Shown: positions 8,252 to 17,585 of the stretch, in pieces | Layout of the letters: each line of letters opens with the position of its first letter | How positions within the stretch are numbered: the first letter of the stretch is position 1 | Assembly (NCBI GenBank): GCA_900642245.1 | Contig: CAAAJI010000439.1 | Coordinates: 7,016-28,261 of the forward strand | Reading direction: 5' to 3' | DNA from: Fragilaria radians | Taxonomy: Eukaryota > Bacillariophyta > Fragilariophyceae > Fragilariales > Fragilariaceae | Length of the DNA stretch: 21,246 bases | The notes under the pieces: generated by a model | What the model saw: only the letters and a program-made list of their open reading frames with translations | What the model was told of the DNA's origin: nothing | Database searches by the model: none | Made by a program: the position numbers and the translations under genes

Positions 8252-10258
8252 CTAGAGCGAATACTGACAGCAGGGTGTCGACCCTTCTGGAATTTCTTCG
8301 CTAGAAACACTTTCTTTGGGAATTTCTTCCTTCCTTTGTGCTGTTGACTGCTCAGGATATTGTGTATAGCAATTACCATCTTCGACCGCTGGACTGTAAC
8401 TAACAGAATCACTTTTGGGAGGAGAGGCCTTGACCGGAAACAATGAATCCTTTGCATTGAATAAAATATGACCGCCTACTATGCCGAGAATGATACAAAT
8501 AAAAAGAGGCCCGGAGTATGTCATTGCCACCAACATTGCAAGGTATCCAAGACTAAGTTGCGCACCATAGTAAGTTGCAGCCGCAAAAAGTCGTGACCGA
8601 CCAGGTGACATCAGCGAAAGTACCATTCGGCGCCTCATTATGATCCACTCAAGAAGGCCACCAGCAAATAAGGATCCCATAGCAGCCACCGCAAATTTAC
8701 CCGGCGAATTCAAAATCCAAGACGGAAATAGATAGATGATACAAACTGAATCTTTCCAATGAAATCCATCCATGTACATAGACGTGCCACCGTAACAAAA
8801 TGGCTCTTGCTTTGTATCATTACTATTCACTTTCACTGCTGTCGATGGGATTCCAGGTACAGTAACCTGCCAACTGCCCAAACATTTGGCATTGTGTACC
8901 CCATAAGGACACTCACTAACAGCTTGCGATAAAGAAGAACCTGCTAGGACACTGGGATCAAGACAGTATAACGAGTAACCCGCCTTTTCATAGGATTCAG
9001 CTTTGTCTACATCTGGAATGTCGAGGCAGCTCATCCAACAGAAAAAGTTCGTCGAATTGTTGCAATCCTCAGGACCTCCGACGTGCTGGAGGCGCCGTCG
9101 AGAAATTACGTTTTGGGGCAGATGACGAGATAGTTTAAAGTCATCTCTAGAGATCGGGACTGATCCGCATCCGATAGATATGATATCAGCAGCTTCGTCA
9201 TTGTGATCATCAAGATTAGATGAAAGTGATAATGTCAAAGATGCTTTCACTTGCGCCAATGTTCGAGGGGGGTCTTTCTGGATAATAGCGCTCTCAGGTA
9301 CCATGTACACTACATAAGATGCGACAAGTATTAGATCGATTATTCAGTTGATCATGATAGTTCCAAACATAAGTTGAGAGGTCATTCACTCACTTATTCC
9401 ATACCAGGCGCGTTCATGGTTTTCATTCATTCGGACTGCATGTCTAGTTGCTCGAAGCTCTAGATGAGATGATATCCAGTTCTCAGCACCACTTCCTAGC
9501 ATGATTACGATAGAGTCTTGTTCAAACAATGCTTGATACCTGATTCCATCGTCTCCTGTATACCAAAATGAATTATCCCCATTTTCTAATCCATTCTGAC
9601 AATCTACAGCAGGAAGAAATGCCAGAAAAAGACCAGCGTCTGTATGCCAATCCAATGACTTTAGCTTTGACTCTTTTGTCTTGGAGTAAATATGAAAGTG
9701 TTCAAGATGATTTCCACTCTCCAAAATGGAAGATACACGATCAAACTTTCGATGTTGAGTATCTTCAAGCAACGTATTGCTCCCGCCGATCCATCGATCT
9801 ATTGCATGAACAAATGCGTTAGCAGCTATCGAAACTTCATCTCGCACACGATCCATGAGAATTTCGGTGTCAGTGCCACAATGCTCCAAAATTGAATTGG
9901 GAAGTGAAAGTGGTGATGATCCTACAGTTGCTGTTGCAATCGTGGTGCGAAATGTTACTTCATCATCCAATAGTATTGTTCTTGCTTCCTTCAGATGTAA
10001 TAGTTGTTCACGGCATTTACAAACTCCATCCAAAGCAGCATAACGAAGAGAATCTTGGAAGGTAGGAGTCTTCACTGTGAGGATACCAGTGGTCTGTAGT
10101 ATACGTGTCAACTCAGAAGATCGGATTTCCGAATTAAGTTCTTGGAGAGTAAAGGAGGGAATCCTACTTTTGACAACTTTATCAAAAGTCAAGGATAACA
10201 CATGTCCAAGATGTATGACAAGAATGGCAGAGGAAAGCATATTCACCATGAGGTGCAT
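8252..10258 (-). CDS. Secreted 2OG-Fe(II) oxygenase-like domain fused to a Ctr copper transporter
   Basis: The gene has two exons (10258-9394 and 9309-8252) and a predicted product of 640 residues. Residues 1-22 look like a signal peptide. Residues about 30-300 resemble an isopenicillin-N-synthase-type oxygenase: the HxD motif is WHTDAG (H205, D207), the distal His is TRHAVRM (H273), and Arg283, ten residues later, matches the 2-oxoglutarate-binding Arg. Residues about 335-460 form a Cys-rich region (C371, C379, C383, C404, C422, C431, C460) with N-glycosylation sequons near 372 and 452. Residues about 464-573 are a Ctr domain: a Met motif MYMDGF; TM1 (about 494-512) followed by RRR; TM2 with MxxxM (M547, M551); TM3 with GxxxG (G564, G568). 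The tail ends with CC at 635-636, like the Cys/His tail of Ctr1. Ctr proteins form trimers that import Cu(I); the topology here would put the oxygenase-like domain outside the cytosol. Whether that domain is catalytic or a metal-binding relic cannot be told. The Ctr call is firm, the oxygenase fold likely, and the splice-made fusion well supported by continuity across the junction. Confidence 0.88.
9310..9393 (-). other. Spliceosomal intron (84 nt) in the oxygenase-Ctr gene
   Basis: On the minus strand the donor is GTGAGT (9393-9388) and the acceptor is TTATGTAG (ending at 9310). Splicing joins a phase-1 A to TG, giving ATG, so the reading continues WYGI-MYMVPES. This restores the expected last beta strand of the oxygenase fold followed by a proline, as in other family members. 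Without splicing the frame reads two more codons and stops at TGA. Confidence 0.88.
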
Positions 10259-10284
10259 CCGAGTTGTTGTCCGATGACTGGCTG

Positions 10285-10312
10285 TGTTGAATGAAATCCT
10301 AATCTAGACCTA
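10285..10312 (-). repeat. 28-bp LTR-terminus remnant upstream of the oxygenase-Ctr gene
   Basis: In plus reading this stretch matches the first 29 bases of the intact copia LTR (2294-2322) with three substitutions and one single-base gap. It begins exactly at the terminal TGTTGAAT. Similarity ends after ACCTA. It lies about 26 bp upstream of the start codon at 10258. The match is short, so chance cannot be excluded. Confidence 0.35.
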
Positions 10313-10370
10313 TTGATTAAATATCACTTGGTCAATTTTTGATTCTCATTCCCATTCTCATTCCCACTTC

Positions 10371-10433
10371 CATACATGTTTTTTTGTAAGTTCATTCCGA
10401 CAAAATTGTGTTTTCTCATACATGTTTTTTTGT
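10371..10433. repeat. 17-bp perfect direct repeat, two copies
   Basis: CATACATGTTTTTTTGT occurs at 10371-10387 and again at 10417-10433, with start points 46 bp apart. They lie about 110-175 bp upstream of the start codon at 10258. They could be regulatory sites or a local duplication; nothing in the sequence decides between these. Confidence 0.75.
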
Positions 10434-10628
10434 CAAAATAGTATTCAGAGGCCTCTTATTTCGTCATACCAACTTATACAGGAATGTTACTTGACGGAAT
10501 GATGCGTCTATTAAAAATAAGAGATTGCTTGAGTAACAGAACCGAGAATTAAGGCTTCTTCCAAGGAACAGATACTCTTCTTGTTACAAGTATGGAGTTG
10601 ATAAACTCCTGTTTGTTGCTTCAAAAGG

Positions 10629-10720
10629 AAAGAATGGTTAACTATGCAACTTATTCTAGATTTAGATGAGTAAATATAAGAATAAAATGATTTATTATGT
10701 ACTAGCAATAACTTGGACAT
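10629..10720 (-). repeat. Dispersed repeat copy B (LTR-like)
   Basis: This matches the segment at about 341-430 in ordered blocks. It lies between the oxygenase-Ctr gene and the gypsy relic. I read it as a solo or truncated LTR of the copia family whose pol relic sits at 461-1670. Confidence 0.5.
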
Positions 10721-10854
10721 CTCCAGTATTGGTACACTCACACATCTCTTAGTCTTTAGTAACATATTGCAGTATTGCTAGACTGTATTGCTTACAACCT
10801 ATAGTGTTAGGTAAAATCTTGACAAACGTAACTCAAAGGTATGTCATTCACCCC

Positions 10855-11899
10855 CAAGGGTTTTTTATTGGAAAGAGATTCAGTGGAAATTTACTCGCTC
10901 TGTTACAATTCCTTTTTGAATTTTGACAGTGCCATTACTATACACCTGCATTACTGGATATGCTCCCGTACTGAGAGTTTCCAAAGAATTCCGGGTGTCC
11001 CTAATAAAACTTGGTCTCCAACCTTATATTTGTACGGAATTCAACTCTTGCTTTCTTTTTTATTGGACTTATTGATTATATCCTGCTTTCTTTTTTGAAT
11101 TCCATCCCAATTTGCCTTGAATGCAATATTGTGAATCATATCTCTGCCAAACACCAACTGAAACGATATTGTCTGCAGTGTTGTGTGACAGGTACTTCTT
11201 ATATCCCATGCAGTAGATTGGAAGAAGTACTCAAAAGGAATATCCTCTTCTACGTTTTCCTTTTGTAAGTCAAATGATCTGAGCATTTTATCGACCACCT
11301 TGTGGACTCGCTCAATGATTACACGTGCTTGAGGATTATGACTTGTAGTCATTTTGGCTTTAATGCCATAGTTCTCACACATCTGCTTAAAGTCACTTTT
11401 GAATTTGCCTCTATTGTACAATAAAATAAATTGAGAAGGTGGATAATATGCCAACCAGGTATTATATGAAAAAAAACCTGGATGGAGTAGCCGTTTTAGA
11501 ATTGGCTTGGTCAATCTCAAACCATCCTGTGGCTGGATCAATCATAGTCAGAGCAAGCAGAGAGTGTGTCTTGAGTGGGGTCTTTATGGTAAAAGGACCC
11601 ACCAGATCTACACAAACCACGACCCAGGGGTCAGAATCTGCTGTCATTGGAGGCAAAAGACCGTATTTCTTACGTTCCTTTTTGGTTAATTGACAGACTG
11701 GGCAAGTGAAACAGAAGCGTTCAACATCCCGTGTTAGACCAGGCCATGTCATAGTGTTCCTGATAGTCTGTTCAGTATGACTCTGTCCTGGATGAAGCAA
11801 GTATTCATAATACCAGGAGAGTACTCTTTGTCTTAAAGACTGAGGAATGTATATTTTATCCATAAAACATAGAAGGTCATAGCCTTCAATGAGTTGCAA
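10855..11899 (-). pseudogene. Gypsy integrase relic (zinc domain, core, C-terminal tail)
   Basis: The 11462-11899 frame holds the HHCC zinc domain (LLHPGQSHTEQTI with FTCPVCQLTK) and the first catalytic Asp (CVDLVGPF). After a frameshift near 11500 the 11041-11541 frame continues with the core. Here the usual DNGGEF motif reads YNRGKFK, so the second catalytic Asp is lost; a Glu-Arg pair (IIERVHK) remains. Further left another frame reads YKVGDQVLLGTPG, and then one with VYSNGTVKIQKGIVTERVN, typical of the tail after gypsy integrases, broken by stops near 10890. The piece is clearly dead. Confidence 0.85.
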
Positions 11900-12029
11900 G
11901 AGTAGTGGGGTTGTGATAACCCTTTTTCTTTGTGTCCTTGGACTTTCATCTGTTCCTTAAAAATCAAGATAGTATGCATAAGAAATTCGATGTTGCTAAA
12001 CTCAGATTCAGAGAGAAGTGCTAATCTTT

Positions 12030-13166
12030 AGGTCATCAATGTCTAGTCTAGACAATGCATCTGCTACGACATTTTCTTTCCCGGAAGGTATTCAAAGGAT
12101 ACTCCATATTCCTCTATGTGTAAAAGCCAGCGTAAAACACGATCTGAAGCCTTTAAACCATTGAAGGTATTATGTTTATGGTCTGTATGTACTATAATTG
12201 GGTAACCAAGCAAGATATTTTTTATTCTTTGCAGGTTTCAATAGTACATTGCAACTCACGTTCTGTTGTGGTGTATCTTCTTTGGGCTGCATTAAGCTTA
12301 CGTGAATAAAAGGCTATGGGCTGTTTATCCTGCATAATAACTACACCCAACTGATGATCAGATGCATCAGTATATATGTGGAATGGTTTATCAAAATCTG
12401 GGTATGCTAGAAGCACCTCAGTCTCAAAAACCTTTTTAATTTTGTCAAATGCTTGTTGATGACTTGGGAGCCATTCAAATTTGACATTACTTGATGTGAG
12501 ATGAGTCAAAGGAGCTAGTAACTCACTCCTGCAAAATCTCATGTTGCAATAGTTGTTGACTATGCCAATGAATGGGCATAGTTCTTTCCTGGTTTTTGGA
12601 GCCTTAATCTTAAGAATGGCTTCCACCTTACTATATACTGGTTGGATACCCTTTCTGGTAATCCAGTAACCCCAATACTCAATCTGTTTGGGAAAGAACT
12701 TTAATTTTGACACTTTGACTCTCATACCAGCAGTTGAGAGTCTTGCTAGTACCATCTCTAACTTAGTCAGGTGGTCTGCAAAGTTGTTATTTGTTAGAAT
12801 CAACAAACCATCAAGACAGGTTTTGACATATTCCAAATCTTGGGTCAGTTTTGACATGATGTTTTGGAAAACGTCTGGGGCAATCTTGATGCCCATGGGT
12901 AAGGGCTTCAATTTATATCTTCCCCAAGAAAGTATAATTTTACATAGCTGTTGGACATCCACAGCTAATGTGATATGGTAGTAACCCATGTTCAAATCTA
13001 GAGCTGTGGTAAAGGTACATCCTTCCATGGATCTGATCATGTCCCCAATTTTTGGTATGGGTGACGTTGAAGTAATGAATTGAGTTTTCTGAAATCGGAA
13101 ACAACTCTTATAGTTCCATTCTTCTTGGCAATTGCAAATGTAGGGGATGCCCATTAAGAAATACAA
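12030..13166 (-). pseudogene. Gypsy reverse transcriptase and RNase H relic
   Basis: The main frame (12222-13166) shows PIPKIGDMIRSMEG, TALDLNMGYYHI (first catalytic Asp kept), LPMGIKIAPDVFQ and then CLDGLLIL where YxDDLL is expected. The second Asp of the active site is Gly (codon at 12807-12809), so the polymerase is inactive. RNase H follows with YTDASDHQLG and the E of TTTERELQ. After a stop/frameshift at 12222 the RNase H end continues in another frame (VHTDHKHNTF, HIEEYGVSFEYLPG), and after one more frameshift ADALSRLDIDD ends near 12030. The RT N-terminus lies in another frame from about 13060 to 13250. Confidence 0.87.
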
Positions 13167-13491
13167 TCTTCTTCAAGGACTCCAATGTTCACTAATCTTG
13201 CAATTTCTTTGCACAGCTGCTGTTCCACTTATCTTGGAGCAATATAGGGGCAAGCATGTACTGGCTTAGATCCTGGTCTATCAAGTTTAGACTGATGGGA
13301 GCCATGTTGAATTCTCCTAATATTCCATCAAAAAGATGTTCATATTTTGGAGCACTTGGAGTAATTGGTGTTGTTCCTCTTCATTGAGGTTTTCACAATT
13401 CTTGGTGACTCATCCATAAGACTATGAGGATCATTTGCAGTCAATTAAATCCCAGTAATGGCTTTTTGAGAATTCAGAGAATCTCTGTCTT

Positions 13492-13938
13492 TCATTGGGA
13501 TTGTATCCGTATCCCATGTAACAGTTTTATCATATAATTGAGTATAATCCCTAATTTTCCGAGAAGATCTTGGCCAATGATCATTACATATACGTCCGAT
13601 GATTTGGATTGGTCATCAACATGAAACTCCCAAGCAATTTGTTTCTTGAGATTGAATTCTGGGAGCAAAAAGCTTACTAATCCAGTTTTTTCAGTTGTGA
13701 ACTGACCACCCATTGTACTTCAAGTGGTTTTATTATCTTTATTGTGTTTGGTAAGATCCTTGGGGGTATAAGCTTCAAGAATTATGCTGCTACTAGCACC
13801 AGTATCAGCCAGTGCTCTAAGCACATGTTCCTCATGATTGAAATTGAGGCTCACCACTAATTTGGCGGTTGGGTGAGTATTTTCAACTAGTTTTATACTA
13901 GTTCTATTGATAGTGGGGGAATAAAAATACTCCTCCAT
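13492..13938 (-). pseudogene. Gypsy aspartic protease relic
   Basis: The 13720-13938 frame has the active-site sequence ALADTGASSSIIL with DTG intact. A break at about 13713-13720 shifts to the 13492-13713 frame, which continues with WEFHVDDQSKSSD and MIIGQDLLGKLGIILN, the second half of a gypsy-type protease. The reading frame is also open upstream of 13938 into gag, apart from a single stop near 13960. Confidence 0.85.
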
Positions 13939-14120
13939 ATCATCACTACGCTTAGTTTAAGTATTCACTGTGAAGAGAAGGGACTCAGCTTTCCTCTTTT
14001 TAGGATTTTCTGACTTCTCAGGTTTTAACTGCTGTTTGAGGGCATTAACTTCCTTGAAAAGAAAGGATAAAGCCTTTCATGTTGGACCTTTTTGTGCTGC
14101 TTGACCTTTGCAATTTCTTG

Positions 14121-14162
14121 ACATTCGGCCGTATTGTGGTTATTTTTGTAACTGTAGTGACA
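14121..14162 (-). pseudogene. Degenerate gag zinc knuckle of the gypsy element
   Basis: Fourteen codons read C-H-Y-S-x4-H-x4-C, which is the CX2CX4HX4C nucleocapsid knuckle with the second Cys changed to Ser. It is followed by QEIAKVKQHKK. Upstream, a lysine-rich stretch (GPAKKKQK) and a gag-like segment reach about 14280 in shifted frames. Confidence 0.7.
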
Positions 14163-14280
14163 TGACATTTTTGTTTCTTTTTTGCTGGACCTACACCTAC
14201 ACTATTGGTAAGGGAAGCACTATTTTCTAGTGCTATTGTTGGAGCTGGTCCATTTGTGCGTCGAATCTTGTCCAGATTCT

Positions 14281-15456
14281 CAAGTCATAAAAATCCATTT
14301 CAGCGTACTGATACTCAAGTTATTGTAAATGTAATATGCTTGGTATGAAAGAACTCACCCGTGGCTATCTTTTTCCAAAAAGATGTGATTTAGACTTGCT
14401 GGTGCGCCTGTCACAACAATAGGAATTGTCATGTTATCACCCTTCTAAACAATGGTTTTAGCTGTTAGTGCACTAGTTTCTGTTAATGCTATTCCTTTCA
14501 AATTCAAATGAAGATTTGTATGCCCTCTTAGTTTTATACAACGTGATTGCTTTCTTTGGATCTAATAACCGAAATGAGATCTCACTTTAAAACTAGAGAG
14601 CCACACTGTTTTGAAATTACCCTTTGTATCTTTGTTTTTGTATTGTACGTTGTGCAAGGGCAAATGATAGTTTCTGTAAAATATCTCTCTACGACTTCAG
14701 TTGCTGTCTAAGTGAGACTAAACTTTCCCGATGGATAAACTCAATTTGTAGGCTGGATAGAAAATCGCATAAGCTGAAGATTAAATGGCATCCTACGTCA
14801 AAGTATTGAATAAACCTTTGAAGTGAATACATCCTTTTATAAAACAACAATATACTAAACTTCTAGCTGCGGAGAAATTAACTTGGTAGTTGGAAAATGT
14901 ATGTCGTAAGATAAGCAAGTACCATAGCTAGCAGTTCCGAAATATATGTAATACAGTGGTTTGTGCATTAGAATTGATCCGGTACACAGTTACATCAACG
15001 TTTTAGTGAAGCACATTGACCGAGAGCGGGATCAGAAATGGCCTTTACATTAAAAACTATTCTAGTAAGTAGCCAAGAAGATGGCAGCAGCGTCCAAAAC
15101 TGACACCACGAAATGTTTCCCATGGCATAAAAAGGCAGCAGATGTTGGAATGATGTGTGACACGGGAAGGAAAGCATGAATTGCATCACTTCCGCATAAG
15201 CAGGAGCGTGATTTTAAATGTAGTAAGAAAAGTACAAAAGTTAATTAGCAATAGGAGAAGCTCAAAGCAAAGAAATGATAAAGCCCCTTTGAGAAACTCC
15301 TTCATTTGAAAGCGAAGGGTAAGACAATACCTTCATAAGCGAAAGACTCATTAAATGAATGTCCACAAAGCATACTAACAGGAAAATGAGAGGCATTTTT
15401 GATAGCAAACTTAGAATTTCACTTATGAAACTGGTAAGGTACGGATGATAGAGAGC
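14281..15456. other. Non-coding stretch between gypsy and copia relics
   Basis: There is no convincing gene on either strand; short frames of 60-65 codons here lack any recognisable feature. One weak candidate is a minus-strand mini-exon at 14359-14432 that starts with ATG and ends at a GTGAGT donor, but its possible downstream exon stops at once. No tRNA-like fold was recognised by eye. Confidence 0.45.
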
Positions 15457-15590
15457 CACTTTTCACTTAAACTGTTATGACTAAAACAACTAATTTATTC
15501 TATTTCTAAGCTAAATTGTCGTCTCACCTGTTCTCACATATTTACGAAATTATTTCACTATTGTTGATGCAATCTAACACGGTCCTTTGA
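15457..15590 (-). repeat. Decayed 3' LTR of the older copia relic
   Basis: From TTTCACTTAAACTG onward this aligns in order with the LTRs at 16276 and 19095 (ACTAAAA, TTCTCACA, TATTGTTG and others) but with many changes. Its outer TGTTG end is missing. It lies just 3' of the older relic's RNase H end, as expected for a 3' LTR. Confidence 0.55.
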
Positions 15591-15619
15591 ATCTTTCAAT
15601 TTTCCCCAATAAATCAGCT

Positions 15620-16275
15620 ACGTGTTTCATTTAAGCATCCTTACTCACATTTTTCGTAAGTGTATCCGCATCATAATCACTTAACCTGAAAAAGATGATC
15701 TTGATAAAGTCATCCACAATATTCTCACCAATATAGTCATGCCTTGTATCAGCATGTCTGGTATTTACTCCACATCTCAAATTATTTGTCATGATGTTTC
15801 TCCGACATTAACACCTCACAATGATTGGAAGTTTGACTTCAACAAATATGCTTCTCAACAGATAGGAGATGAAGCGAATCTCTTTTACGTCTTCTGATAT
15901 AGGAACATAATGCGCGGCACTGCATAACAATGTGCCTCCCTTCTGAGCCATAGATCTGCAACAAGTTGGGACATCAAGCAAACATATGATAAAGCTCATT
16001 ATACATTGCAAAGTCGATCTTGTAAGCGCCGTTGTGTCTCACAATCTTGAATTGTGGTGCCTCAGGGGTTGTATAATTGCAGAAATTCATTGCTTACTTT
16101 CCAATTATTTCTTACAACTGTAAATAAACTGTGGTTGAATCACAAATGTGGTCTTTGTCTCTTGCTTTATATCAATTTTGCAACTTAAATAGTCAGTAAG
16201 ATTGCCTTCAACATTTAAACCATATACATTACTTTTGAGGTAATCAATGGTATTGTGGAGTCATCAACATTTATT
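15620..16275 (-). pseudogene. Older copia relic, 3' half (RT end and RNase H)
   Basis: On the minus strand, from 16270, the reading is NTIDYLKSNVYGLN, NLTDYLSCKID and FVIQPQFIYSC, which is the part of copia RT directly after the Asp-Asp loop. Several stops and frameshifts follow. RNase H appears in the 15808-16011 frame (SAAHYVPISEDVKEI, VEVKLPIIVRC), and then in a new frame NTRHADTRHDYIGE, DDFIKII and DADTLTKNVSKD, ending near 15640. These motifs match those at 16541-16753 closely, so both belong to one family. The 5' half of this relic is at 19247-19760, on the other side of the younger element. Confidence 0.8.
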
Positions 16276-16450
16276 TGTTGAAATACCTCATTTCACTTAA
16301 ATTGTAATTACTAAAATAATTCCTTTAGACTATCGCTAAAATATAGTAGTTCTCATCACAGTTCTCACACATAGAATCGCCAATTGTTGCACATATATTA
16401 ACCTAAACCTTAATCTATAGTTGGGTTAAGAATATGAGAGATATACTTCA
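16276..16450 (-). repeat. 3' LTR of the younger copia element
   Basis: In plus reading it begins TGTTGAAATACC. Similarity with 19095-19246 is clear up to 16431 (blocks GTTCTCATCACAGTTCTC, ATCGCCAATTGTTGCACA and TCTATAGTTGGGTTAAGA). The last 20 bp to 16450 are placed by the TG/CA rule only. Confidence 0.8.
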
Positions 16451-16540
16451 ATACCCTTCCTATCTCTCAGATTTCCTTATCCAATCTTTCAGTTATCTTT
16501 CCTAAGAACTTACTTACATGCTTGTTATAAGTATCCTTGT

Positions 16541-16753
16541 TCACATTTTTGGTAAATTTGTCCGCATCGTTATCACAAGTCCATCCTCAAAATGTTCTCG
16601 AATAAAGTGGTATCTGGTATCGACGTGCCTTGTACAAACTCCAGAACTTGAATTCTCGGCCATGAAGATAGCACCAACATTGTCACACCTTACCACAATA
16701 GGAAGTTTAATATTCACCCCAATGCTCTCCAAAACAAATAGTAAATAAAGCAA
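16541..16753 (-). pseudogene. Copia RNase H fragment of the younger element
   Basis: The frame shows LESIGVNIKLPIVVRCDN (an RNase H catalytic Asp), VGAIFMAENSSSG and TRHVDTRYHFIREHFEDG. Then a small deletion and frameshift occur at about 16578. The next frame reads NDADKFTKNVNKD and ends near 16480. The sequence upstream of LESIG is integrase, so the RT and the start of RNase H are deleted. Confidence 0.85.
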
Positions 16754-16759
16754 ATTTCC

Positions 16760-17574
16760 TTAACTGCCTGGTCTTGAATATTGAATTAAGAACAGTAACG
16801 TGGCGTCTCTAGACTTCATGATATGGTTTGTCTTCAAGTTTATGAGTCTATAAATGTTGTTTGCATGATTATTTGGGTAACCAACAAACGCACAAACAGT
16901 TCCTCTATCATTCAACTTTCCTTGGATCTTGGCTTTGGTTGCTGCAACACATATTTCTCCGAATTTTCTCAGTCTTTTTAACTCCTTAGCCTTCTCTTTA
17001 AACATTAGTTCCAGTGGTGATTTGTCCTTATCTTTCTTCACAATTATATTATCATGATATGTAGCTGTAGATGCGCATTCAGCCCATAAACCTTTGCGAA
17101 AATCACTCTCAATGCCAGCATCATTAAACATGGCTCAAATTCTTCTATAGAGTGTCTGGAACTTCCGCTCCACCTTGCTGTTTCTCTGAGGTGTCCGTGG
17201 GCCTGAAAACTCGAATTTAATGTTGACATTTGTTGTTTACAAAGATTTTCCAATGCAAAATTTTCACCAGCATCGTCAACCCTTAAAAACTTGACATTTT
17301 TCAACTCCTTAACCAAGTCAACTATTCTTTCTTTCAGCTTAGACTTTGCCCTTAAGACATAGCTCCAACAATAACCAAAATAATCATCAACAGCCAGTGC
17401 CCAAAATTTAGCACCACCAAAATTTAAACCTTGAATTGAGCTTATATCTACATAAAGTCTCTCTCCAGGTATGGAACTACCTCCTTTCCAATGCTTATTG
17501 ATATTTTTCTGTTTTGCTTTGCCGATGGAGCACGCTTCACAGGTGCCAAATGCTCCAATAATCTCATAACCCAA
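16760..17574 (-). pseudogene. Copia integrase of the younger element
   Basis: The first frame (17044-17574) carries CEACSIGKAKQKN (part of the integrase zinc region), LYVDISSIQG (first catalytic Asp) and LRVDDAGENF (second Asp). After a frameshift near 17130-17180, where the Glu-Arg region lies, the second frame (16760-17131) continues with MFNDAGIESDF, GLWAECASTATY, KIQGKLNDRGTVCAFVGY and NIYRLINLKT. It ends abruptly at the deletion junction before RNase H. The zinc-region start is reached from the protease frame by another shift near 17580. Confidence 0.88.
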
Positions 17575-17585
17575 AGGCTTTCCGG

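Larger units (their letters stand above)
10313..10854. other. Intergenic/promoter region with short repeats
   Basis: No gene is visible. Going leftward, this is the upstream region of the oxygenase-Ctr gene. It carries a tandem CTCATTCCCA motif (about 10345-10367), a perfect 17-bp direct repeat (10371-10387 and 10417-10433), and LTR-like repeat copy B (about 10629-10720). The right end merges into the degraded 3' end of the Ty3/gypsy element. Confidence 0.5.
10855..14280 (-). mobile_element. Degraded Ty3/gypsy retrotransposon
   Basis: Minus-strand fragments appear in gypsy order: a gag zinc knuckle near 14121-14162, protease, reverse transcriptase, RNase H, integrase, and a C-terminal tail running to about 10855. 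Integrase after RNase H separates this from the copia elements. Frameshifts and stops break every domain, and at least three key residues are changed. No LTR pair or target duplication could be recognised, so both outer limits are approximate. Confidence 0.85.

Noticed and set aside
14308..14432. Possible mini-exon (ATG at 14430-14432, GTGAGT donor at 14358) with an acceptor near 14308 on the minus strand
   Set aside because: The implied intron is only about 51 nt, the next exon stops within about ten codons, and it runs into the gypsy gag remnant. No support beyond splice-like strings.
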